A DNA stretch of 64,000 nt from Sphingobacterium sp. (GCA_031253985.1 JAIRVH010000188.1:62001-126000); one strand, 5' to 3'. Shown: positions 53,350-61,791, numbered from the stretch's first letter. The notes: generated by a model from the letters alone, not told the origin. Numbers and translations: made by a program.

Positions 53350-53727
53350 ATGAAAATCAGACTGTTTATATGGATTCTATTACCCCTGATGCTCTTACAG
53401 AGTTTCTCGACGGTATGGCTGTGGACGGTCTTCGAACTGAATAGGGATTATATCGCACGTTACGAATGTATCAATCGCTTCAATGACAATGCACTTGCCT
53501 GTAGAGGACAATGTATTTTGATGAAAAAGATGCGCGAACATGAGGAAAAGGAACAAAAAAACCTTGAATTTCGCATTATCGATGTTGTTTTTATAAATAA
53601 TACACAAGATTTTACGTTTAAGAACGCAACTCTTTATGAAGCCACTGTGGAGCGCCTGCTTCCGGTATATAAAGAAGATTATTCCTATAACCCCATCTTT
53701 ACGATATTTCACCCCCCTCTGGTTTAG
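53350..53727 (+). CDS. Small single-span protein with conserved Cys pattern, copper-locus type
   Basis: A 125-residue protein with one hydrophobic N-terminal segment (about 4-28), then a short exported segment with Cys40, Cys51 and Cys55 (YECINRF and ACRGQCILMKKM, spacing C-x10-C-x3-C). Small proteins of this pattern are common in Bacteroidota next to metal-related TonB receptors, from my memory of genomes; I know no assigned function. The Cys residues, the following copper-type genes on the same strand and the strong promoter upstream suggest a role in metal binding or redox at the periplasmic face. The gap to the next gene is 318 bp. Confidence 0.6.
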   Translation: MKIRLFIWILLPLMLLQSFSTVWLWTVFELNRDYIARYECINRFNDNALACRGQCILMKKMREHEEKEQKNLEFRIIDVVFINNTQDFTFKNATLYEATVERLLPVYKEDYSYNPIFTIFHPPLV

Positions 53728-54045
53728 ATCCAGCTAGTAATTTATTTGATTAAGTAATCGATCGTTGACGGCGGATTACTATTTATTTCAATGGAACCGA
53801 CTTGATTCTTTGGTCTGCATTGCTATGTAACTTTAGATCATTCATTGGTTTCAATTCTCTTGAAATTGAATGGAGCTGTAGTAGATTCATCTATATGATG
53901 AGATAGATCCATTCGTAACTGATGATACCGTTATGATTTATTCAAACTGCGTGAGACGGATTCATGGGTACAAAAAATTACGCTTGAATAATCACATGAG
54001 GGGATGAATTAATCTGATAGTTTCACCACAAATGAAAAATTATAG
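53728..54045 (+). other. Intergenic region, no gene seen
   Basis: 318 bp with two weak inverted repeats: AGTAATC/GATTACT (53753-53759 and 53774-53780) and TTCAATT/AATTGAA (53850-53856 and 53864-53870). Either could be a terminator or an RNA processing element. No clear promoter box or ORF was found. Confidence 0.4.
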
Positions 54046-54951
54046 ATGAGAGATTTATATATAAAAAGCGCTGCTTTCTATATCTTGATTATATGCCTCT
54101 TCCTAACATCTTGTACAAAGGAAAAAACAGATTATGAGGCTGAACGGGGAAATACAGTTGAGGAGAATCCGGAGTTTAAGGAGGTTTCGAGTTCTGTTTC
54201 TTCGGGTTATAATATCCGTATCGAAGCCTTAGGGGGAGTATTGTATCGGGGTTACAATGATATTCGGGTGAAAATTAATAAGCAGCAAACAAATGAGCCC
54301 GTGGAGGTTTCTTCGGTCGGCTTTCGACCAATCCAGACTGATGCTCAAGGGGTGAAAATTTCCTGTCCACACCAATCGGTATTGGATTATACCTTGGATG
54401 GTCGCTATTTTTCGGGTTACAGTGTGTTTATGAATACGAGCTCTGAAGCAACGACCTGTAGTTTGGAAATCAATTTTAAAATTGGCGATCAGACTTTTTC
54501 AGCTATACAAAATGTATCTGTAAAACCGCAGACCAACAAAAATCTTAACATGACCACATTTACAGGGAAAGATAATGAGCAATATATAATTGCGTTGATT
54601 TCTCCAAGGAAGCCGAATGTTTCTGAGAATAAATTGGTTGCAGGGATTTATAAATTGGATGTCGCACAATTGTCTTATTCCGCAGTCAAAGGATATGTCT
54701 TGCAATTAGATCCACGGATGCCGGAACCTTCGATGGGTAACCATTCTTCGCCGAATAATAAGGACCTGGTACAGCAGGCAGGTGGATCGTATCAAGGTGT
54801 TGTGAATTACACAATGACAGGCAATTGGACGCTGAATTTTATTTTGGTCAATCAAAATGGGCGGGTAATAGCAGGGACGGAGGTGCCGAAAGATTTTACA
54901 CCGGGTGTAGAAGGACGTAAAAGTGAGTTATACATTGATATTCTGTTCTAA
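54046..54951 (+). CDS. Lipoprotein with Met/His motif, probable copper-binding accessory protein
   Basis: A 301-residue lipoprotein, lipobox LTSC (Cys23) followed by TKEKTDYE. It appears to hold two similar beta-sandwich halves (about 53-165 and 172-301). The second carries DPRMPEPSMGNHSSPNN (Met225, Met230, His233), which resembles the MxMxxHxSP motif of YtkA/FixH-type copper proteins. The first half has the partly matching ISCPHQS. Its stop overlaps the ATG of the receptor gene by 1 nt, so the two are translationally coupled. I infer periplasmic or surface copper handling that feeds the receptor. The family is not otherwise identified. Confidence 0.65.
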   Translation: MRDLYIKSAAFYILIICLFLTSCTKEKTDYEAERGNTVEENPEFKEVSSSVSSGYNIRIEALGGVLYRGYNDIRVKINKQQTNEPVEVSSVGFRPIQTDAQGVKISCPHQSVLDYTLDGRYFSGYSVFMNTSSEATTCSLEINFKIGDQTFSAIQNVSVKPQTNKNLNMTTFTGKDNEQYIIALISPRKPNVSENKLVAGIYKLDVAQLSYSAVKGYVLQLDPRMPEPSMGNHSSPNNKDLVQQAGGSYQGVVNYTMTGNWTLNFILVNQNGRVIAGTEVPKDFTPGVEGRKSELYIDILF

Positions 54952-56945
54952 TGGCTATGAAGAAGATAAGTTTTAGTCTCTCGATGCTTTTCTTGGGATT
55001 GAATGTTAATGGACAAAGCAATGCTGTTACGCGTGATACAACGAGACGTCTTGAGGAGGTGACGGTTAATGCAGCTGTCAAAAGGAGGATTGAGAACGAA
55101 TTGAAGATGGCAGTTTCTGTAGATGAGTTTGTGGCTTCTGCGAGTAATATTAGTTTCATCAAACGTGGTGCTTATGCCTGGGAACCGCTGCTCAATAACA
55201 TGAGTAGTGAGCGTTCTACAATAACGATCGATGGAATGCATGTTTTTGGAGCGTGTACCGATAAAATGGACCCCATAACGTCGTATGTCGAGAGCAATAA
55301 TCTTTCATCTATAGCTATTAAATCCGGGCAGGAGGGGAATTTACATGGGGCTACTGTGGCAGGAAGTATAGATCTGAAAAGAAGAAATACCTCGTTTGGT
55401 CTACAGAAAAAAATTGGTGGAGCCTATCAGACAGGTTTTGAATTCAATAATAAGCAGACCTTTAATCTTGGAAATTTATATTATTCAAGTGACAAATTTG
55501 TGGCAGATGGAAGTATTGCTTTCCGGAAGGCAGGGAATTATTATGATGGCAATGACAATGAAGTAAGGCATTCTCAATATAATAAATTCAATGCATCTTT
55601 AGGCCTGGCCTATAAAACAAGTCCTCTTTCCGCTGTTCGAGTGGATGCTATTTTTGATCGTGCTAAAGATGTAGGCTTCCCAGCTTTACCAATGGACCTT
55701 TGGCTGTCGAGAGCAATTATTACTTCAGCGGCATACAAACAGCTGTTTGAGGAAGGATTGGTAAAAGTATGGGATACCAAAGTTTATTTTAATGCAGTTG
55801 AGCACTATATGGATGATACGACTCGTCCAGAAAATCTTGTTCATATGGATATGCCTGGCTGGAGCACAACCTACGGCCTTTTGTCCAAAATTAATCTGCA
55901 GAAAGATCGTTATTCTTCTGAAATACAGGTAAATGCTTACGATAATCTGTCTATCGCGGAAATGCGTATGTATCCTCAGGACCGCTCCAAGCAAACCATG
56001 TTTGCCTATAGCTGGCCATGGGTGACCACGCGATTTGCGAGTGTAGCGATGAATAACACGCTGGACCTTTCCGATATCAGCAGAGTTGTCTTTGGGGGCT
56101 CGTTGGGTTTGAACTATAATTATTCTAAATACGTCGAATTTAACTGGATTTTTCATCCCGGTTCCCCGCAGAAGAAAAATAGAGTTCTCCCGAGCCTACA
56201 TGCCAGCTATCAATTAAATATTGGTTCGTTTGACTTTTCTATAGGTACAGGATTTGGACACCGGGCGCCTTCCGTTTCGGAAGCTTATGGTTATTACATA
56301 TATAATAGTTTCGATCGCTATGACTATATCGGAAACCCGGATTTAAAAAATGAGGTTTCTTACGAAGCCAATGCCAGTGCCGGATTTAAGACAGGTAGGT
56401 TGAGCATTGGTGCTAAGGCAAACTATTTCTTTATCCAAGATTACATTATTGGACGAATTTTGAGTTTGGGTAGCCCGATGAACTATCAATCTGTAGGTGT
56501 GAAAGGGTATACCTCCTTACATCATGCGACATTGTTTAATCTAGCGCTCGATGCGCGGTACCAGATTTTGCCGGGTCTGGATTGGAAAGCTGTACTTACT
56601 TATGCCAGAGGGCAGGACAATATGGGTGGAAACCTGCCTTTTATACGTCCATTAAGTTACCAGACATCTTTGCATTACCGGTATAAAATGATTGGTGTGC
56701 AGACTTCCATCAACGGAGACTTTAGTCAGGTCAACTACAGTCCCGAATATGGTGAGGACCAAACGGCATCTTATAAGATCTGGAATGCCTCTGCTGACTA
56801 TAATTTCAAGATAAGAAAATTGACAGCAGTATTTCAGGTCGGTGCGGAAAATATCTTCAATGAATACTATAGTACCTATGCGGATTGGGGAAATATACCC
56901 CGTATGGGTAGAAATATATTTACATCCTTAAAAATCAATTTTTAA
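54951..56945 (+). CDS. TonB-dependent copper receptor (OprC/NosA-like)
   Basis: A 664-residue outer-membrane receptor with a signal peptide ending at about residue 21 (NVNGQ) and no SusC-type N-terminal domain. The plug (about 35-145) contains ITIDGMHVFGACTDKMDPITSYVE with Cys102-x3-Met106. In the barrel, VEHYMDD carries His285-x-Met287. CxxxM plus HxM is the copper(I) site described for Pseudomonas OprC, and the surrounding residues (CxxxMDP, EHxMD) also match that family as I remember it. It overlaps the upstream lipoprotein by 1 nt and is followed after 22 bp by an MbnP-family gene. Copper import is therefore the best call. The Met at 54957 is an alternative start. Confidence 0.85.
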   Translation: MAMKKISFSLSMLFLGLNVNGQSNAVTRDTTRRLEEVTVNAAVKRRIENELKMAVSVDEFVASASNISFIKRGAYAWEPLLNNMSSERSTITIDGMHVFGACTDKMDPITSYVESNNLSSIAIKSGQEGNLHGATVAGSIDLKRRNTSFGLQKKIGGAYQTGFEFNNKQTFNLGNLYYSSDKFVADGSIAFRKAGNYYDGNDNEVRHSQYNKFNASLGLAYKTSPLSAVRVDAIFDRAKDVGFPALPMDLWLSRAIITSAAYKQLFEEGLVKVWDTKVYFNAVEHYMDDTTRPENLVHMDMPGWSTTYGLLSKINLQKDRYSSEIQVNAYDNLSIAEMRMYPQDRSKQTMFAYSWPWVTTRFASVAMNNTLDLSDISRVVFGGSLGLNYNYSKYVEFNWIFHPGSPQKKNRVLPSLHASYQLNIGSFDFSIGTGFGHRAPSVSEAYGYYIYNSFDRYDYIGNPDLKNEVSYEANASAGFKTGRLSIGAKANYFFIQDYIIGRILSLGSPMNYQSVGVKGYTSLHHATLFNLALDARYQILPGLDWKAVLTYARGQDNMGGNLPFIRPLSYQTSLHYRYKMIGVQTSINGDFSQVNYSPEYGEDQTASYKIWNASADYNFKIRKLTAVFQVGAENIFNEYYSTYADWGNIPRMGRNIFTSLKINF

Positions 56946-56967
56946 ATAATTTAAAACTTAAGATAAA

Positions 56968-57819
56968 ATGAAAACAAATACAATTAAACTTATGATGATC
57001 TCGCTGGTCATGATTTCATGCAGTAAAAGTGAAGATGTTGCCAATAGTGTTAATTTGCATTTCAACAATACGTTTAAAAATACAACAATTGTTTTAGGTG
57101 GAGCTGAATCTCCCGCAGCTACAACAAATACCTCGGCGAATGGACAAGTGCATCAATTTTCGGAGCTCAAATATGTGATTAGCAATATCAGGCTTATTAA
57201 AGCCGATGGGACTGAAGTCCCTTATCATGTAAATGACTTGGATAAGGGGGCCACGGTGATCAATCAGGCAAAGCTTTCGAGTTTGGATTATACGTTGGCC
57301 GACATACCTGTAGGGGAGTATAAACAGCTTAAGTTTGGATTTGGAGTAAAGCAGGAACTAAATACCCTGGATCAGTTTAGGTTCCCTATATTTTATGAGA
57401 CTGCGGGAGCCAATGATACGGAGATGATGTGGCAGTGGGCGACGGGTTATCGTTTTGCCAAGTTGGAGGGCTTTTATGAGAGTAATCATCAGAAATTTAC
57501 GATTCATACTGGAAGTACGTTAAATGGAAAGTCTGGGCAACCGGATACCTATGTACAAGGAGTAGATGCTTATCGCGATATCACATTGGATTTAAATTCA
57601 AGACTTGTAGTTGGCGGTAACCATCCTGAGATTACGATTAAGGCAGATTTTGACAAGTTATTCAGTGGAAATAATAAAATCATTATCGATGGGAAATATG
57701 CGACGGCACCACAACAACATGCAGGCATGGAGGTTATGGTCACGTATGTCAATAACCTCGGCGGAGACGGTAAGGAAGATCGCGTTGGAATGTTCGCTAT
57801 AGAAAAAGTCAAAAATTAA
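56968..57819 (+). CDS. MbnP-family copper-associated lipoprotein
   Basis: A 283-residue lipoprotein, lipobox MISC (Cys18) followed by SKSED. It reads as an MbnP-like beta-sandwich: VNLHFNNTF start, FSELKYVISNIRLIKADG, IPVGEYKQLKFGFGV and the signature MMWQWATGYRFAKLEG (Trp155, Trp157). In methanotrophs MbnP is the partner of MbnH, which oxidises an MbnP tryptophan to kynurenine; Trp155 or Trp157 is a candidate. It lies 22 bp after the receptor gene and 79 bp before the MbnH-like gene, separated from the latter by a perfect hairpin. A copper-carrier role is known for the family in outline only. Confidence 0.82.
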   Translation: MKTNTIKLMMISLVMISCSKSEDVANSVNLHFNNTFKNTTIVLGGAESPAATTNTSANGQVHQFSELKYVISNIRLIKADGTEVPYHVNDLDKGATVINQAKLSSLDYTLADIPVGEYKQLKFGFGVKQELNTLDQFRFPIFYETAGANDTEMMWQWATGYRFAKLEGFYESNHQKFTIHTGSTLNGKSGQPDTYVQGVDAYRDITLDLNSRLVVGGNHPEITIKADFDKLFSGNNKIIIDGKYATAPQQHAGMEVMVTYVNNLGGDGKEDRVGMFAIEKVKN

Positions 57820-57835
57820 CGTAATCTGAAAAGAA

Positions 57836-57882
57836 CATCATGGATAGCCAATACCACTTTGGAGTATTGGCTATCCATGATG
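57836..57882 (+). other. Perfect 19-bp stem-loop between MbnP-like and MbnH-like genes
   Basis: CATCATGGATAGCCAATAC (57836-57854) pairs perfectly with its complement at 57864-57882 over a 9-nt loop, followed by ATTTTAC. It starts 17 nt after the MbnP-like stop and ends 17 nt before the MbnH-like ATG. It could act as a leaky terminator or an mRNA-stabilising element setting the ratio of the two proteins. Confidence 0.7.
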
Positions 57883-57898
57883 ATTTTACATAATAGCT

Positions 57899-58927
57899 AT
57901 GCATATGAGAATGGTCATTGGGATACTGTTTACTTTATTGTTAATGTTATCCTGTAATAGAGGGGATAGTTTGGTGTCGGAGAACGTAAGTAATCCAGAA
58001 ATTTCTTTTTTTGCACCCACGGATTTTCCAAAGTTGAATACAGCAGTACAAGGTAATAAACCAACAAAATATGGCGTCGAATTGGGTGAAAAACTATTTC
58101 ATGAGAAACGATTTAGTGGCAATAATACGATTTCCTGTGCTAGCTGTCATAATCCTTCTCTTGCTTTTTCAGATGGAAAAATGCAAGCGACAGGTATATA
58201 CGATCGCGTTGGATTGCGAAATACGCCGCCCTTACAGAATTTGGCCTTCATGAAATTTTACAATTGGGATGGTAACATTCTTGAATTGGAAAAGCAACCG
58301 TTGGTTCCCATCATCACGCATGAGGAAATGAATTCCTCTATTTTGGAGGTGATCAGTAAAATTAGTAACGATGATGATTACAAAGATTTATTTAAAAAGG
58401 CATTTGGTGATGGGGAGATAACGCCTGTTCGGATTTATAAAAGCCTCGTGCAATACGAGTACACTTTAGTGTCAGCGAATAGCAAGTACGACAAAGTGAA
58501 AAGAAATGAAGGAGAAAAATTTACGGAAACAGAGGAACGTGGATACACCTTGTTTAAGTTAAAGTGTGCCAGTTGTCATGCAACTGAATTGTTTACTGAC
58601 CAAAGTTTTAGGAATATAGGTTTCCCACTAAATAAAAATATGGAGGAGGCTGGAAGAGCCCGGGTAACAGGAGTTTCTTCTGACTATATGGCTTTTCGGG
58701 TACCTTCTTTAAGAAATGCCGAATATACGGCTCCTTATGGAAGTTTTGGCCAATTTCCAACACTAAAATCCGTTTTGGATTATTTTGATAAAGGTGTGTT
58801 GGATGCAGCTAATTTAGATCCTTTGCTTAAAGAAAATGGTAATAGGATCGCTATGAGCGAAGCCGAAAAGAAGGATATTGTCGCGTTTATTAAAACACTA
58901 AGTGACCCGTCATTTGTAGGCAAATAG
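57899..58927 (+). CDS. MbnH/MauG-type di-haem cytochrome c peroxidase
   Basis: A 342-residue exported lipoprotein (LMLSC, Cys19) of the bacterial di-haem cytochrome c peroxidase family. Two haem c sites are visible: CASCH at residues 80-84 and CASCH at 223-227. Other family landmarks are LGEKLFHEKRFSGNNTISC, LRNTPPLQNLAF, ERGYTLFKLKCASCH and FRVPSLRNAEYTAPYGSFG. Next to an MbnP-like gene it is best read as MbnH, which uses a high-valent di-haem centre to modify MbnP, rather than a simple peroxidase. Starts at 57899, 57905 or 57911 are all possible. Its 3' end faces folP with only a 6-bp gap and no hairpin terminator. Confidence 0.88.
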   Translation: MHMRMVIGILFTLLLMLSCNRGDSLVSENVSNPEISFFAPTDFPKLNTAVQGNKPTKYGVELGEKLFHEKRFSGNNTISCASCHNPSLAFSDGKMQATGIYDRVGLRNTPPLQNLAFMKFYNWDGNILELEKQPLVPIITHEEMNSSILEVISKISNDDDYKDLFKKAFGDGEITPVRIYKSLVQYEYTLVSANSKYDKVKRNEGEKFTETEERGYTLFKLKCASCHATELFTDQSFRNIGFPLNKNMEEAGRARVTGVSSDYMAFRVPSLRNAEYTAPYGSFGQFPTLKSVLDYFDKGVLDAANLDPLLKENGNRIAMSEAEKKDIVAFIKTLSDPSFVGK

Positions 58928-58933
58928 TAGGAA

Positions 58934-59776
58934 TTACGAATAGAAGAGATCAACTAATTGTTTGGCTTCCTTTACGTCATGTACGCGGAGTAGCTGTATA
59001 CCTCTTTCGAGCAACAAGGTGTTTAAAGCAGTTGTACCATTTAATGCATCTTGGGCTGTGATTCCGATTTTTTTATAGATCATGGATTTACGGGAGATTC
59101 CGCCCAGTATTGGTAATTCGAAGTAGTGGAGCTCATTGACACGGTAGAGCAGCTCATAGTTCTGTTCAACTGTCTTCGCAAAACCAAAACCCGGATCAAG
59201 AATAATATCCTTTACTCCGAGACTTCTCAATTTGGCGACGCGGTCACCGAGGAAAGTCGCCACATCTGTTACAATGTCTTTGTACTCGGTTTTTTCTTGC
59301 ATATTTTCAGGGATACCGCGCATATGCATAAGAATATAGGGAACCTGGTATTTCGCTACCGTTGCAAACATATCATCGTCTAGTGTGCCGCCAGATACAT
59401 CATTAACGATATGAACCCCTGCTTCGATTGCTGAAGCCGCAACATCAGCACGGAAAGTATCGATTGATAAAACAGCTTCGGGAAATGCTTCCTTAATTGC
59501 GCGAATTGGGGGAAGAGCCCGATCCATTTCTTCTTGTGAAGAGATCAGCGGGGCACCAGGGCGGGAGGAATAGGCTCCAATATCAAGAATTTGCGCACCT
59601 TCAATGAGTAGTTTTCTTGCTTTCTCGAACGCTAATTCAACTGTTGTATTGTCACCGCCATCATAAAAAGAATCCGGAGTCACATTAAGAATCCCCATAA
59701 TAACAGGTTTTTCGAAGGTCATTAAATTCCCATTCACTCGTATGGAATGGCAAGCTGACGTTTGGAATCTTTTCAT
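58934..59776 (-). CDS. folP: Dihydropteroate synthase
   Basis: A 280-residue cytoplasmic folate-pathway enzyme that joins 4-aminobenzoate to dihydropterin pyrophosphate; it is the sulfonamide target. Signature motifs are MGILNVTPDSFYDGG (about 26-40), DIGAYSSRPGA (about 65-75), LSIDTFRADVA, HIVNDVSGG, ILMHMRG and DPGFGFAKTVEQN, with GGISRKSM near the C-terminus. Length is normal for the family. It is last in the minus-strand operon dapD-tsaC-DUF4920-folP, 32 bp after the DUF4920 gene, and meets the MbnH-like gene tail to tail. Confidence 0.97.
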   Translation of the reverse strand: MKRFQTSACHSIRVNGNLMTFEKPVIMGILNVTPDSFYDGGDNTTVELAFEKARKLLIEGAQILDIGAYSSRPGAPLISSQEEMDRALPPIRAIKEAFPEAVLSIDTFRADVAASAIEAGVHIVNDVSGGTLDDDMFATVAKYQVPYILMHMRGIPENMQEKTEYKDIVTDVATFLGDRVAKLRSLGVKDIILDPGFGFAKTVEQNYELLYRVNELHYFELPILGGISRKSMIYKKIGITAQDALNGTTALNTLLLERGIQLLRVHDVKEAKQLVDLFYS

Positions 59777-59808
59777 TAGAGCAACAATAGGTTAAGCGTA
59801 TGAAAATT

Positions 59809-60288
59809 TTATTTTACAACCAGAACTCCATCAGCTATAATACTAATGTCTTTCTTGGGTTGCGTAATTTGATCTATTTCAGTTTGCGATTTGCCAAGAT
59901 CTTTGGCCGCGTGTTGTAAAGAAGCAACAGAAACTTCCTTTTTCTTTGCGATACCCTCAACGATAACTGTTTTACCAATAATATCTGCCGGCATAAAGAA
60001 ACCATAGTCTTTGAAACGCACCGTAATAGGCTCTTCACCATCTCGTTGCAGTGTCATGAAACAACCTTTTTTCTTACAAACTTCAACAACCTTGCCTTCT
60101 ATTCTCCCGTTGAAAGCATTTTTTTTGCTAAGTTCTTTTTCAAGCTTTGCTACTGATACAGCATTGGAAGCCGAGATTCCCTTTCCATATTTTACACCTG
60201 GCTTTGCTGAAGGAATGTCCTTTTGCTGTGCTGAAGAAAGGTTGGCAAGGGCAATCCCTAATACAAAAAATAAAAAAATCTTTTTCAT
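59809..60288 (-). CDS. Exported DUF4920-like protein
   Basis: A 159-residue exported protein of unknown function. The signal peptide ends near residue 21 (LSSAQQ). The core (about 30-150) holds an OB-like segment, IEGKVVEVCKKKGCFMTLQ with a C-x4-C pair, then DYGFFMPADIIGKTVIVEGIA, and a C-terminal DISIIADGVLVVK. This matches the Bacteroidota family called DUF4920, remembered and not checked. The ATG at 60288 was chosen because it starts a clean signal peptide and avoids overlap with the tsaC stop. It lies in an operon with tsaC and folP, but nothing points to a functional link. Confidence 0.75.
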   Translation of the reverse strand: MKKIFLFFVLGIALANLSSAQQKDIPSAKPGVKYGKGISASNAVSVAKLEKELSKKNAFNGRIEGKVVEVCKKKGCFMTLQRDGEEPITVRFKDYGFFMPADIIGKTVIVEGIAKKKEVSVASLQHAAKDLGKSQTEIDQITQPKKDISIIADGVLVVK

Positions 60289-60289
60289 A

Positions 60290-60868
60290 CTATTTTCTAA
60301 TAAATTCGAATTTACCACTTGGGTCCAGTTTCATAATGGTCGATGATTTTCCATCTGTTGCTACATCTCTGTCGTAGGCGACAATATAATCCACCCCCTC
60401 TTTGATGGGATCAGCTATTTCGTGAAAATCTTTAGCTGTGGGTTCACCGCTAATATTTGCCGAAGTGGAGATTATCGGTTTGCGGAACCGTTGTAAAAGC
60501 TGTTCACAAAAAGGATGTTTGACAATCCGAATGCCAATTGATCCGTCTTCCGCTAATGCGTTGGGAGCAAGATTTTTGGCATTCGAATAGACAATTGTCA
60601 AGGGTTTTTCCGTATATTCAATAAGTTGATAAGCAACTTCTGGGATCTCATTGACATAACTCGCCAATTGATTGTCATTATGTAATAAGACGATCAGACT
60701 TTTGGATTTATCTCTTCCTTTCAGCTGAAAGACTTTTTCTACCGCTTCTGGATTGGTGGCATCACAGCCTATTCCCCAGATTGTATCCGTGGGGTATAAG
60801 ATCAGTCCACCATTTTTTAGCGTCTCCAAGGCTTTATTCAAATCTTCTCGATCTACGAATCCACTCAT
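60290..60868 (-). CDS. tsaC: L-threonylcarbamoyladenylate synthase (Sua5/YciO/YrdC family)
   Basis: A 192-residue enzyme that makes threonylcarbamoyl-AMP from threonine, bicarbonate and ATP for the t6A modification of ANN-decoding tRNAs. The motifs GGLILYPTDTIWGIGCDAT (about 20-38), KGRDKSKSLIVLL (about 50-62) and IISTSANISGEP (about 134-145) are characteristic. It has only the YrdC-like domain without the Sua5 C-terminal domain, so the TsaC form fits. It lies 26 bp after dapD and 1 bp before the DUF4920 gene. Confidence 0.94.
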   Translation of the reverse strand: MSGFVDREDLNKALETLKNGGLILYPTDTIWGIGCDATNPEAVEKVFQLKGRDKSKSLIVLLHNDNQLASYVNEIPEVAYQLIEYTEKPLTIVYSNAKNLAPNALAEDGSIGIRIVKHPFCEQLLQRFRKPIISTSANISGEPTAKDFHEIADPIKEGVDYIVAYDRDVATDGKSSTIMKLDPSGKFEFIRK

Positions 60869-60894
60869 TTTATTTTTTAATGCTAATTTTAACG

Positions 60895-61713
60895 TTAAAC
60901 AGCAACATTGTGATCACGTAATGCGTCATTTAATGACGTCTTTTTGTCCGTAGACTCTTTACGTTGACCAATGATCAAAGCACAAGGAACTTGATATTCT
61001 CCGGCGGCAAATTTCTTCGTATAAGATCCTGGAATCACAACAGAACGGGCAGGTACATAACCTTTATATTCGACTGGCTCAGGACCTGTTACATCAATAA
61101 TTTTTGTTGATGCTGTCAATACAACATTGGCGCCTAATACGGCTTCTTTTTCTACACGAATACCTTCGACTACAATCGCTCTTGATCCGACGAATACATT
61201 GTCTTCAATAATAACAGGAGCTGCTTGTACGGGCTCCAATACACCTCCAATTCCGACGCCACCGCTTAAGTGAACATGTTTACCAATTTGTGCACAAGAG
61301 CCGACAGTTGCCCATGTATCTACCATAGTGCCTTCGTCTACATAAGCACCAATATTCACATAGGAAGGCATCATAATCACTCCTTTAGCCAAATAGGCAC
61401 CTAAACGAGCGGAAGCTCCCGGTACAACACGCACACCCGTGTGTTTGTAGTCTGTTTTTAATTTCATTTTGTCATGAAACACAAAAGGACCAGCAGTCAT
61501 TTCACGCATATCATTGATTGGGAAATATAAGATGACGGCTTTTTTGATCCAATCATTTACATGCCATCTCGTACCGATCATTTCAGCCACACGGATTTCC
61601 CCGCTATCTAACTTCATGATAACAGTGCGGATTGCTTCTGTATATTCTTTATACTCTAATAATTGTCTGTCTTCCCAAGCTTCCTCAATCAATTTTTTAA
61701 GCGGCTCTACCAT
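60895..61713 (-). CDS. dapD: 2,3,4,5-tetrahydropyridine-2,6-dicarboxylate N-succinyltransferase
   Basis: A 272-residue enzyme of the succinylase branch of lysine and diaminopimelate synthesis. The N-terminal helical part contains IGTRWHVNDWIKKAVILYF. The left-handed beta-helix of hexapeptide repeats runs from about residue 105 to 225 and includes MMPSYVNIGAYVDEGTMVDTWATVGSCAQIG, HLSGGVGIGGVLEP and VFVGSRAIVVEG. Sequence and length match DapD throughout. It is first in the dapD-tsaC-DUF4920-folP operon and has a consensus promoter overlapped by a long inverted repeat. Confidence 0.97.
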   Translation of the reverse strand: MVEPLKKLIEEAWEDRQLLEYKEYTEAIRTVIMKLDSGEIRVAEMIGTRWHVNDWIKKAVILYFPINDMREMTAGPFVFHDKMKLKTDYKHTGVRVVPGASARLGAYLAKGVIMMPSYVNIGAYVDEGTMVDTWATVGSCAQIGKHVHLSGGVGIGGVLEPVQAAPVIIEDNVFVGSRAIVVEGIRVEKEAVLGANVVLTASTKIIDVTGPEPVEYKGYVPARSVVIPGSYTKKFAAGEYQVPCALIIGQRKESTDKKTSLNDALRDHNVAV

Positions 61714-61753
61714 ATTATTTGTTTGCTTATTTGAATTAGTTTATTTTGATGTA

Positions 61754-61784
61754 CAAACTTAGATAAAGTTGGACTTAAAAACAA
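61754..61784 (-). promoter_or_regulatory. dapD: Consensus promoter of dapD operon
   Basis: On the minus strand TTG (61784-61782), a 20-bp spacer and TAAGTTTG (61761-61754) match the Bacteroidota TTG/TAnnTTTG promoter. The leader to the ATG is about 35 nt. Confidence 0.65.
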
Positions 61785-61791
61785 CTTTATC
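61762..61791. promoter_or_regulatory. 10-bp inverted repeat within dapD promoter
   Basis: GATAAAGTTG (61762-61771) and CAACTTTATC (61782-61791) are perfect inverted arms spaced by 10 bp. They cover the -33 box and the spacer of the dapD promoter, as an operator would. One helical turn separates the arm edges, consistent with a dimeric regulator on one DNA face. Confidence 0.5.

Noticed and set aside
55725..56156. Minus-strand open frame of 143 codons inside the copper receptor gene
   Set aside because: It is antisense to the barrel region containing the HxM motif and looks like a shadow frame.
57899..58927. Methanobactin biosynthesis cluster
   Set aside because: MbnP- and MbnH-like genes are present, but no short precursor peptide gene, MbnB/MbnC-type enzyme or MATE exporter was seen nearby.
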